In this document: positions 28,076-35,867 of the stretch, in pieces
Layout of the letters: every line of letters starts with the position of its first letter
Numbering within the stretch: the first letter of the stretch is position 1
Source: Saprospiraceae bacterium
GTDB lineage: Bacteria > Bacteroidota > Bacteroidia > Chitinophagales > Saprospiraceae
NCBI GenBank assembly: GCA_016710625.1
Contig: JADJVK010000053.1
Location: 329,660 to 393,659, forward strand
Reading direction: 5' to 3'
DNA length: 64,000 bases
Made by a program: the position numbers and the translations under genes
The notes under the pieces: generated by a model
Databases searched by the model: none
What the model was told of the DNA's origin: nothing
What the model saw: only the letters and a program-made list of their open reading frames with translations

Positions 28076-29752
28076 TTAGAATGTTGAACTTATATTCATT
28101 TTTACACCACTAAATGCAGGTTCGAATCTGCATATTCCTCCAGAGCAAACTATTCCTTGAACTTGCTTTACATAACTGATGGCAAATCGGTTAGAGTCCT
28201 TAATGTAGGTTGCTCCTATGGTTGGATAAAGTATATCGGCAGTTTTCTTTGGTGTTGAATTATACATCCCAGAACAAGTGAATATCCAATGAGGTGCAAT
28301 GCTATATTCAGCCAACCCAAAAAGCCAACTTCCATAATCTTGATGGCAATCCATATAAGACAATTCAACTCTTAATGAATTTTTTCTGGTAAATTTGTAC
28401 AATATCTCCGCATAAGGCACTATAGTTTGAACTATTTCAACCCCTGGTTTTGTCTCATAGATTTCTTGATTATAATATTGTAGTTGTAATCCGCCTAAAA
28501 AGCTTAATTTTTTTGAATGTTTATAGGTGACTTCAGAATATAATTCTCTGTATAACTGTTCATTATTTAATCTAGTAATATTTGATACATTAACATTTAA
28601 TCCGATTTTATCCGTTAGATTATATCGAACATCTGCCTGAAATGCTTGTTCCCCCAAATCTTGAGTAGCTGCCTGATAACGAGCTGTTAATCGATAAGTG
28701 TTTTGTCGAGCCATTGAGGGTAAAAAGTTTACAGATCCTTGAAATAATTTCGTAAATGGAGTTGCTCTATAATTGAAATTTTCGGTTCTTTTTGCTTCCA
28801 AGTTTATTCCAAAATCTCCTTTCACATATGATAAACTTGTATAAATCACATTACCAGGTCTTTGAACAAATTTTCCAAAAGTTGTATCTCCAGTCCATTG
28901 CGTTTTAATTGCAAATGGATCATTGAATACGTCTTTGCTTTTTATAGCTCCTTCTACATACCAAGTGAAATCGCCAGCTGTTAACGTATTATAGGCAGAA
29001 AAAGCATAGGTGCTATAACAAGCTCCAATGGAATCAACAGGAGTATAGGTGGTTATGGCAGAAACAATCTGGTTCATAGTTTCATCATCATATTGACGAC
29101 TACTAACCCCAAAACCAGGAGCACAAGTCCATTTACCATTTTTTCCTTCGATAAAACCATCAATAGCACCACCTTTTATTAAGGAGTTGTATAAAGAGAA
29201 TTGTTGTTTTTGTTTTCCAACGAATCCTTTTATTTTCCAGTTCTTATTAAATTCATAGGTTAAATGACCACCAACTAAAGCATTATCAATTGCTAAAGGT
29301 CTTTCTTCGAAAGCCCTAAAAATCATCCCACTTCCTATTTGGTCATAAATATAACCAACCTGAATTCCAAGTTTGTCAATCTTCTTTCTAATTGACCACA
29401 TACCAATGCCTTGAGCTGAATAAGAACTGGTGGGATTGAGTAAGTAAGAATTGTTAAACATATCATAACGAAGGGTAAAGTCAAAACCCCAGTTACTATA
29501 ATTTAGATTCAGCCATGAATCCGTTCCAAACTGTTGTCTTTCATATTGGGGTGTTCCAGAAGCACCGATTTTTTCATCCTTCATAAAAAAATTGACATTT
29601 GTTTCTAGGCTTCCAGAAATTCTTCCTCCTTGGTTTTGAGGCTCTGTAACAGGGGGCTCATTACTATTTACTTCCTCTTGAGCATTAATCAAGCTGCAAG
29701 CAATATAGAAGCAAAATAGTGTTGTAAAGAACTTTTTTAACAACATCTGCAT
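28076..29752 (-). CDS. DUF6029-type outer-membrane beta-barrel protein
   Basis: 558 residues with a signal peptide ending SLINA. After a short Pro-rich spacer the chain is a run of amphipathic strands (GGRISGSLETNVNFFM, WLNLNYSNWGFDFTLRYD, GIQVGYIYDQIGSG) and ends FSGVKMNISSTF with a terminal Phe, as outer-membrane barrels do. It resembles the DUF6029 family of Bacteroidota, found with Omp28-type lipoproteins. Cargo is unknown. An ATG two codons downstream is an equally good start. The next gene, Omp28, begins 21 bases after the stop. Confidence 0.72.
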   Translation of the reverse strand: MQMLLKKFFTTLFCFYIACSLINAQEEVNSNEPPVTEPQNQGGRISGSLETNVNFFMKDEKIGASGTPQYERQQFGTDSWLNLNYSNWGFDFTLRYDMFNNSYLLNPTSSYSAQGIGMWSIRKKIDKLGIQVGYIYDQIGSGMIFRAFEERPLAIDNALVGGHLTYEFNKNWKIKGFVGKQKQQFSLYNSLIKGGAIDGFIEGKNGKWTCAPGFGVSSRQYDDETMNQIVSAITTYTPVDSIGACYSTYAFSAYNTLTAGDFTWYVEGAIKSKDVFNDPFAIKTQWTGDTTFGKFVQRPGNVIYTSLSYVKGDFGINLEAKRTENFNYRATPFTKLFQGSVNFLPSMARQNTYRLTARYQAATQDLGEQAFQADVRYNLTDKIGLNVNVSNITRLNNEQLYRELYSEVTYKHSKKLSFLGGLQLQYYNQEIYETKPGVEIVQTIVPYAEILYKFTRKNSLRVELSYMDCHQDYGSWLFGLAEYSIAPHWIFTCSGMYNSTPKKTADILYPTIGATYIKDSNRFAISYVKQVQGIVCSGGICRFEPAFSGVKMNISSTF

Positions 29753-29868
29753 TAGTTAAAATATTTGGTAATATAAAAAAAGTGGTTAAAGATAAGTTAA
29801 TCTACTATTTTTTTTGATAAAAAAATCATAGTATTGTACCAAATTTGTAAATTAAATATATTTTCAAA

Positions 29869-30369
29869 ATGAAGCAATTATTTTTTTTATTATTATTTAG
29901 TGCATTTACGATATCTATAAATGCCCAATCTGGTGCAAAAGCACTTCCATCTGTTAAAATAAAAACGTTGGAAGGAAAAACCGTAGATATTCAAGATTAT
30001 ACAAAAAAAGGAAAAGCAGTTGTATTTAGTTTTTGGGCAACATGGTGTGGACCATGCAAAAAAGAACTAGATAATATAGCTGAAGTATATGATGATTGGC
30101 AAAAAAAATATGACGTTGAGGTAATAGCAATTACAATTGATGATGCAAGAGCTTTGCCCAAAATAAAACCAATGGTGGCTCAAAAGAAATGGAAATATAC
30201 TATTTTGTCTGATGTGAACAGCGATTTGAAGAAGACTTTAAATTTCCCAAATGTTCCTCAAACTTTTTTGATTGACAAATCTGGAAATATAGTTTATTCA
30301 CATTCAGGTTATGCTCCTGGTGACGAAGATGAGTTAGAAAAGAAAATTAAAAAGATTGCTTCAAAATAA
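29869..30369 (+). CDS. TlpA-like periplasmic thioredoxin-family protein
   Basis: 166 residues. Signal peptide ends SINA; the mature domain has FSFWATWCGPCKKELDNI with Cys60/Cys63, VIAITIDDARALPKI and the cis-Pro region NVPQTFLIDKSGNIVYSH. It should reduce or exchange disulfides in the periplasm, as TlpA/ResA proteins do for cytochrome maturation or secreted proteins. It is monocistronic, divergent from DUF6029, with a terminator behind it. Confidence 0.88.
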   Translation: MKQLFFLLLFSAFTISINAQSGAKALPSVKIKTLEGKTVDIQDYTKKGKAVVFSFWATWCGPCKKELDNIAEVYDDWQKKYDVEVIAITIDDARALPKIKPMVAQKKWKYTILSDVNSDLKKTLNFPNVPQTFLIDKSGNIVYSHSGYAPGDEDELEKKIKKIASK

Positions 30370-30390
30370 TCTTTTCAATAGAATAATAAA

Positions 30391-30432
30391 AAAAGGAATT
30401 GCTAAACCATTAGTAATTCCTTTTGTTTTTTT
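30391..30432 (+). terminator. Rho-independent terminator after the TlpA-like gene
   Basis: AAAAGGAATTGCTA pairs with TAGTAATTCCTTTT (one G-T pair), loop AACCAT, followed by a T-run. Confidence 0.85.
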
Positions 30433-30455
30433 AGATTGTAAAGGAATATTAATAC

Positions 30456-30486
30456 TTGAATATCAATTTTTAATATTGTAACTTTG
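30456..30486 (+). promoter_or_regulatory. Promoter of ahcY (TTG - 20 nt - TAACTTTG)
   Basis: TTG at 30456-30458 and TAACTTTG at 30479-30486 are 20 bases apart, close to the Bacteroidota -33/-7 consensus. Transcription would begin near 30492, about 25 bases before the ATG. Confidence 0.7.
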
Positions 30487-30516
30487 CACCGTTTTTTGAA
30501 AAATTAAAATAAAAGC

Positions 30517-31827
30517 ATGCAAGCTATCACAACCTTACCGTACAAGGTAAAAGATTTATCCCTAGCAGAGTGGGGAAGAAAAGAAATTCAATTAGCTGAA
30601 GCAGAAATGCCAGGCTTAATCGCCCTTAGAAAAGAATATGGAGCTTCAAAACCACTTAAAGGTGCTAATATCGCTGGTTGTCTTCATATGACGATTCAAA
30701 CAGCAGTACTTATCGAAACTTTAATTGAGCTAGGAGCTGATGTTACTTGGTCATCATGTAATATATTTTCTACTCAAGACCATGCTGCTGCTGCTATTGC
30801 TGCTGCTGGAATTCCTGTGTTTGCTTGGAAAGGGCAGACTGCAGAAGAGTTTGACTGGTGTATTGAGCAAACAATTTTTGCTTTCAAAAATGGCAAGCCT
30901 TTGAATATGATTTTGGATGATGGTGGAGATTTGACCAATATGGTTTTGGACAAATACCCTGAATTGATTCCAAACATTAAAGGACTTTCTGAAGAGACAA
31001 CAACGGGTGTTCATAGATTATACGAAAGAATGAAAAATGGCACTTTACCGATGCCAGCTATCAATGTGAATGACTCTGTTACAAAGTCGAAGTTTGATAA
31101 CAAGTATGGTTGTAAAGAATCATTAGTAGATGCGATCAGAAGAGCTACTGATGTGATGATGGCTGGAAAAGTAGCGGTTGTTGCTGGATATGGTGATGTT
31201 GGAAAAGGATCAGCTGCAAGTTTGAAAGGAGCAGGTGCTAGAGTAATTGTTACTGAAATTGACCCAATCTGTGCACTTCAAGCTGCAATGGATGGTTTTG
31301 AAGTAACAACTATGGCAAATGCAATTCCAAGAGCTGATATCGTTGTGACTGCAACAGGAAACGTGGATATCGTTACTGGAAAACACTTCAAAATGATGAA
31401 GGATAAGACTATCGTTTGTAATATCGGACATTTCGATACTGAAATTGATATGGCTTGGTTGAATACTAATTATGGAAGTAGCAAAAATACTATTAAGCCA
31501 CAAGTAGATTTATACAATGTGGATGGTAATGAATTAATTATCTTAGCTGAAGGTAGATTGGTAAATTTGGGTTGTGCAACTGGGCACCCATCTTTTGTTA
31601 TGTCAAATTCATTTTGTAACCAAACTTTGGCTCAATTAGAACTTTGGCAAAACGGTAGCAACTATGAGAATAAAGTATATGTTTTACCGAAGCATTTGGA
31701 TGAAAAAGTAGCTAGACTGCATTTAAGTAAAATCGGTGTTCAACTTGAAGAGCTTTCAGAAAAACAAGCTGAATATATCGGAGTTACTGTGAAAGGTCCT
31801 TTCAAAACAGATACTTATAGATACTAA
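30517..31827 (+). CDS. ahcY: Adenosylhomocysteinase (S-adenosyl-L-homocysteine hydrolase)
   Basis: 436 residues, full length. Substrate-binding residues lie in HMTIQTAVLIETL, SCNIFSTQDHAAAA and DDGGDLTNMV; the NAD fold is GYGDVGKGSAASLKG, and the C-terminus KTDTYRY is conserved. It splits S-adenosylhomocysteine to adenosine and homocysteine, keeping methyl transfer going and feeding the transsulfuration or methionine route. It has its own promoter and terminator. An alanine-rich GCT run inside it (about 30783-30810) is normal coding sequence. Confidence 0.96.
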   Translation: MQAITTLPYKVKDLSLAEWGRKEIQLAEAEMPGLIALRKEYGASKPLKGANIAGCLHMTIQTAVLIETLIELGADVTWSSCNIFSTQDHAAAAIAAAGIPVFAWKGQTAEEFDWCIEQTIFAFKNGKPLNMILDDGGDLTNMVLDKYPELIPNIKGLSEETTTGVHRLYERMKNGTLPMPAINVNDSVTKSKFDNKYGCKESLVDAIRRATDVMMAGKVAVVAGYGDVGKGSAASLKGAGARVIVTEIDPICALQAAMDGFEVTTMANAIPRADIVVTATGNVDIVTGKHFKMMKDKTIVCNIGHFDTEIDMAWLNTNYGSSKNTIKPQVDLYNVDGNELIILAEGRLVNLGCATGHPSFVMSNSFCNQTLAQLELWQNGSNYENKVYVLPKHLDEKVARLHLSKIGVQLEELSEKQAEYIGVTVKGPFKTDTYRY

Positions 31828-31850
31828 TAATCATTTAAGTTTGTATAACG

Positions 31851-31890
31851 GAGCCATAAGAGATGTCAAGTTTCTTATGGCTCTTTTTTT
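31851..31890 (+). terminator. Rho-independent terminator after ahcY
   Basis: GAGCCATAAGA pairs with TCTTATGGCTC around an 11-base loop and is followed by seven T. Confidence 0.88.
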
Positions 31891-31918
31891 GTTGAAAAAT
31901 GATACCAAACCCAAAAAG

Positions 31919-31938
31919 AATTCCTAAATTTAGGAATT
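31919..31938. repeat. Perfect 20-base palindrome upstream of the flippase-like gene
   Basis: AATTCCTAAATTTAGGAATT is its own reverse complement and ends 11 bases before the ATG at 31950. It contains a TAAATTTA that could serve as a -7 box. A repressor site is possible; no matching copy was noticed elsewhere in the window. Confidence 0.5.
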
Positions 31939-31949
31939 AATAAGAATTG

Positions 31950-33089
31950 ATGACTGACGAGCAAAAAAACGAAGAACAAATCATACAAGGTCAGGAAGTT
32001 TTAAAAAAAATTAAGATTTCCAGAATTATACTTCCTATCATTTTAGGAATAACAGCTGTATTGTGGCTATTATGGAAACGATTTGATCCGACAGAATTTG
32101 CAAAGATAAAATGGACAACCCATACTTTAATTTGGATTTCAATAGCTATTTTATTTCTTATAATTCGCCATTTAGCATATTCTTTAAGGTTGTATATCAT
32201 TTCAAATAGAAGATTTAGTTATACAAAATGTATTGAACTACTTTTTATTTGGGAGTTTAGTACCGCAGTAGCCCCCACTAGTACTGGCGGAGCGGCAGTT
32301 GCACTATTTGTACTAATTCAAGAAAAACTCTCTACAGCCAAAACAGTTACAATAGTAATTTATAAAGTATTATTAGATAGTATTTTTTTCATTACAGTAA
32401 TACCCACATTGTTTTTTATTTTTGGATTAAAAATTATAAGACCCGACCTTCATAGTTGGTCTCAAATGGATGGATGGGGATATAGCTTTTTGACTGTCTA
32501 TGCTTTAATGTTAACTCAAGGTGTTATTTTGTTTTTCGGATTATTTTTAGCACCCAGTAGTATCAAAAAATTACTTTTATTTTTTACGAAATTCCCGTTA
32601 CTCAATCGTTTTAAAGATAGAGCAAATACTTTGGGGAGTGAGATAGAAATTGCCTCTGAAGAAATTAGAAAACACAGTTGGAGGTATCATTTGGGCGGAT
32701 TCTGTGCCACAATCATTGCATGGGTTTCTCGATTTTTATTGATTAATTGTTTGATAATTGCCATTATCCCGACAACTCCTTTGCTATTTCACGATCAAAT
32801 ATTGTTGTTTGCAAGGGTAGCGATCATGTATATTGTCACTTTATTTAGTCCGACTCCTGGCGGTGCTGGGATTGCTGAAATTGTGTTTGGCGGATTTCTG
32901 AGTGATTATATTCCTGCAACTACTGCATTAGTTATTGCCTTTTTGTGGCGTATTCTTACATACTATTCTTATTTATTAGCTGGAGCATTTGTGGTGCCAA
33001 ATTGGATAAATAATTTGTATTTCAATAAAAATAAAGATATTAAGGAATCTGAATCGAAGCAATTACAGGATAATGATCAGAAAATTTAA
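31950..33089 (+). CDS. Flippase-like membrane protein (lysylphosphatidylglycerol synthase TM-region / YbhN type)
   Basis: 379 residues from ATG 31950 (MTDEQKNEEQ). About eight membrane helices, with the family's FIWEFSTAVAPTSTGGAA-type segment (here LLFIWEFSTAVAPTSTGG) and the late LFSPTPGGAGIAEIVFGG. This is the N-terminal, membrane half of the MprF type without an aminoacyl-transferase half, so lipid flipping or transport is the best guess. The last 50 bases run antisense through the end of the next, convergent gene. A 20-base palindrome lies just upstream. Confidence 0.75.
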   Translation: MTDEQKNEEQIIQGQEVLKKIKISRIILPIILGITAVLWLLWKRFDPTEFAKIKWTTHTLIWISIAILFLIIRHLAYSLRLYIISNRRFSYTKCIELLFIWEFSTAVAPTSTGGAAVALFVLIQEKLSTAKTVTIVIYKVLLDSIFFITVIPTLFFIFGLKIIRPDLHSWSQMDGWGYSFLTVYALMLTQGVILFFGLFLAPSSIKKLLLFFTKFPLLNRFKDRANTLGSEIEIASEEIRKHSWRYHLGGFCATIIAWVSRFLLINCLIIAIIPTTPLLFHDQILLFARVAIMYIVTLFSPTPGGAGIAEIVFGGFLSDYIPATTALVIAFLWRILTYYSYLLAGAFVVPNWINNLYFNKNKDIKESESKQLQDNDQKI

Positions 33090-34080
33090 CATTTGAAATT
33101 TTGTAGCTACTAAAAGGAAATTTTGGACTTGCAAATACATAATCAATTCTCAAAGCTGGTATTACACCATTGTAAGTAGTTCCGATGCCAGCACCTACTT
33201 CTTTGAAGCCATCGATTAAATATTTGGAAATCAAGTGGTAAGCATATGATTGGGGCGTTTCATTCAAATCACAACAAACAATATTTGGATAGGGGCTTCT
33301 CTTGAGTTCGAAAGCTAGATTTTCTGCCTCATTTGCTCTTATTTTAGAGGTATTCCTAAATTTGCCCAACATTCCTTTCAATTCTATGACTGCCATTTCT
33401 CTGTCTAAATTGCCACCTTCTGCCTCATTTGCCAGGCGATTAGCATTCGTACTTACAGTGCTTGAATGAAAATGGCCACAAAAAATTCTGGCTTTTTTGT
33501 TATTGATGGTGATATCACTATAAATGAAGCCATTTCCAGGAGGATCGAAGAAAATTTGATTGTTATTAGTTAGTGGATATTTTGAAAAAATGATAACTGC
33601 TTTATCTTTAATAGAATTTCGATAAGGAAAATCATCCAATTTTAATTTGGAAGCTAATTGTTTTACTGCGGCTTCTCCAATTATAAATTCTTGAAAACAA
33701 AGCAAATCGCAATTTTGTGATTTAATAAAACTGCTAAGTGCTGCCAATTCTTCAGCTTTGTTTTTATTGTTCAAAATACTCAATCCTGCAAGATTATAGG
33801 TCATAAATTTGATGCTTGCAGACTTTGATTCCACTTCTTTACCAAAATTAACAAACCCGAAAATATGTTGATAACCAATAAGTAAGGTAAAAATAGACAA
33901 AAATGCTAGCTTGTTTTTTTTATATCCCCAATAGGCAATAAATAACAAATTGAATAACAGAAACCAAGGGTAAAATATACTGATAAAAGCAATGGGCCAA
34001 GCATTGTTAGGGCTAAGATAGGAGGCTAAGTAGCTGATAAGTGTCAGAAAAACAACGATATAGTTTATGTACTTCAACAT
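33040..34080 (-). CDS. Endonuclease/exonuclease/phosphatase family protein with N-terminal membrane helices
   Basis: 346 residues. Three hydrophobic helices come first (about 5-85), then the EEP catalytic domain: MTYNLAGLSILN, LLCFQEF with the metal-binding Glu, CGHFHSS, VCCDLNETPQSYA, LRIDYVFAS and the final SDHYPVIASI with the catalytic Asp-His. Substrate could be nucleic acid, phosphoinositide-like lipid or another phosphodiester. Its start codon overlaps the stop of the rhomboid gene upstream, so it belongs to the mutL-rhomboid-rhomboid run. Confidence 0.85.
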   Translation of the reverse strand: MLKYINYIVVFLTLISYLASYLSPNNAWPIAFISIFYPWFLLFNLLFIAYWGYKKNKLAFLSIFTLLIGYQHIFGFVNFGKEVESKSASIKFMTYNLAGLSILNNKNKAEELAALSSFIKSQNCDLLCFQEFIIGEAAVKQLASKLKLDDFPYRNSIKDKAVIIFSKYPLTNNNQIFFDPPGNGFIYSDITINNKKARIFCGHFHSSTVSTNANRLANEAEGGNLDREMAVIELKGMLGKFRNTSKIRANEAENLAFELKRSPYPNIVCCDLNETPQSYAYHLISKYLIDGFKEVGAGIGTTYNGVIPALRIDYVFASPKFPFSSYKISNVKFSDHYPVIASIQIP

Positions 34081-35009
34081 TATTTCTTGCTAATATGAAA
34101 TAAAAAATCCTTGTCCTCCTGAGATAAGTTTTCGTATCCAGTTTCTTTTATTTTATCCAAAATTTCATCTAATCGTTCTTGATGGCTAGCTGAAACTTCA
34201 TTTTTTTGTTCTTTGATAGGTTTTTTGGCTACATTTGGATTGTGTCTAACGGTCATTTTAGGATTGTTTTTTATATATTTATCATTATTTTTTTTGAACA
34301 AATTCAAGAATTTATGGAAAAAATTATTGATTGGAATTGCCCAATCGTTTCCTTCTCTCAATTGAACTATATAAACCCAGCCAAATAAAGCACCTCCAAT
34401 ATGCCCAAAGTGGCCACCTGTATTTGCATTATTTGCGATGCCAATCAAATCTAAAAATATGAAAACCAATGCAATATATTTTAATTTCACATCGCCTATC
34501 AATATAATATTAATTAAATAATTGGGAGACAACTTTGCCGCAGCCACCACAAATGCCATTACAGCCGCAGATGCTCCATAAGCATAGGGTGCTATATAGC
34601 CAAAGGGCATAATATAAACGGAAATCATATAGGAAAGTACGCCAACAAAACCACCTAATAAATAAATTGGTAACACTCTTTGATTTCCAATAAAATCACC
34701 AACTATTCTTCCAAACCACATTAAATAAAGCATATTCCATAAAAGATGAAAAAAGTCTTCATGTAAAAATATGCTACTTACCCAAACCCAAGGATGGGTG
34801 ATTTCGTGCCAAATATTTGTGGAGGCACAAAAGAAATGGATAAAATCTTGATAGAAAGATTCTTCTATTCTGCCAGCATGAGAGATATTTAAAAATAATT
34901 TTACAATATTGACTAAGACAAAAACAGCAATGTTTACAATGATAATTCTTGTAACCATATTGCCATTCGAAAATTCATTCTTAATATCGTCAATGATTGA
35001 TTTAAACAT
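34080..35009 (-). CDS. Rhomboid-family intramembrane serine protease with cytoplasmic tail
   Basis: 309 residues. Six-helix rhomboid core with H88/N92 in HLLWNML, catalytic Ser147 in AYGASAAVMAF and His203 in GGHFGHIGG. A basic tail of about 90 residues follows the core and ends in a short acidic helix (ERLDEILDKIKETGYENL), a feature seen in many Bacteroidota rhomboids. It cleaves membrane proteins within the bilayer; targets are unknown. It follows a second rhomboid gene by 40 bases. Confidence 0.9.
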   Translation of the reverse strand: MFKSIIDDIKNEFSNGNMVTRIIIVNIAVFVLVNIVKLFLNISHAGRIEESFYQDFIHFFCASTNIWHEITHPWVWVSSIFLHEDFFHLLWNMLYLMWFGRIVGDFIGNQRVLPIYLLGGFVGVLSYMISVYIMPFGYIAPYAYGASAAVMAFVVAAAKLSPNYLINIILIGDVKLKYIALVFIFLDLIGIANNANTGGHFGHIGGALFGWVYIVQLREGNDWAIPINNFFHKFLNLFKKNNDKYIKNNPKMTVRHNPNVAKKPIKEQKNEVSASHQERLDEILDKIKETGYENLSQEDKDFLFHISKK

Positions 35010-35049
35010 AACTATTTCACTTTGAATTTTGTAATAATTTAAATATCAA

Positions 35050-35859
35050 TTAGTTCCAACGATTGAAATCACCTCCAATTCCTTTCTTTTTCCAAATATA
35101 AAACAAAATCAAACCAGTAATAGCACCCCCGACATGGGCAAAATGAGCCACATTTCCGCCACCAAACAAGGAAACTCCTGTAAACCCTGAAAATAAGTCA
35201 GATAAAATGATAATCGGAAATAATATTTTCGCTTTTATAGGGAAAGGTATGAACATTATCATTAATTCAGCATTCGGAAACATAATAGTGAACCCTACCA
35301 TGATGCCATAAATTGCTCCTGAGGCTCCCAACATTCCTCCTTGAACGATTCCCGATGCTTTAAACATAGATACAATATCTTGCTCCGTAATTTTATTGAC
35401 ATCAAAATTTATACTTTTCAGATATGGTTCTATAAGTTGAATATAATCATGTCCATATTTTACGGAATCTAGTTGTAAATTGAAAATATGATTCAATAGA
35501 CCACTTTGTAATCCCAAGTGTTTGATGTTTTCTATAGCGCCGTAATATTCATAATAGTTCGCAGCTAACTGAAAAATGGCTGCACCAAAGCCACTTATGA
35601 TATAAAACATAAAAAACCGCTTAGCTCCCCATACTTTTTCTAAAATACCCCCAAAAGAAATCAATGCAAACATATTGAAAAAAATATGCATTAGATTTGC
35701 ATGCATAAACATATGAGTGACAAACTGATAGGGTTGAAAATGAATAGAAGTAGGGAAATGTAAACTTAATAAGTCATCTAATGGTAGAAACTGTTTAGCA
35801 ATAAATAAAATAATATTTAAAATGAGGAGGTTACGAGTAACTAAAGGTATAGATGGCAT
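35050..35859 (-). CDS. Rhomboid-family intramembrane serine protease
   Basis: 269 residues. H58/N62 in HIFFNMF, catalytic Ser180 in GASGAIYGIM, His242 in HFAHVGG. A loop of about 70 residues, longer than usual, lies between helices 3 and 4 (about 102-170). It is the first of two rhomboids between mutL and the EEP gene and starts 8 bases after mutL's stop. Confidence 0.9.
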   Translation of the reverse strand: MPSIPLVTRNLLILNIILFIAKQFLPLDDLLSLHFPTSIHFQPYQFVTHMFMHANLMHIFFNMFALISFGGILEKVWGAKRFFMFYIISGFGAAIFQLAANYYEYYGAIENIKHLGLQSGLLNHIFNLQLDSVKYGHDYIQLIEPYLKSINFDVNKITEQDIVSMFKASGIVQGGMLGASGAIYGIMVGFTIMFPNAELMIMFIPFPIKAKILFPIIILSDLFSGFTGVSLFGGGNVAHFAHVGGAITGLILFYIWKKKGIGGDFNRWN

Positions 35860-35867
35860 ATTAATAG

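Noticed and set aside
30783..30810. GCT repeat in ahcY
   Set aside because: It encodes the Ala-rich helix found in the enzyme family and is not a variable microsatellite by any visible sign.
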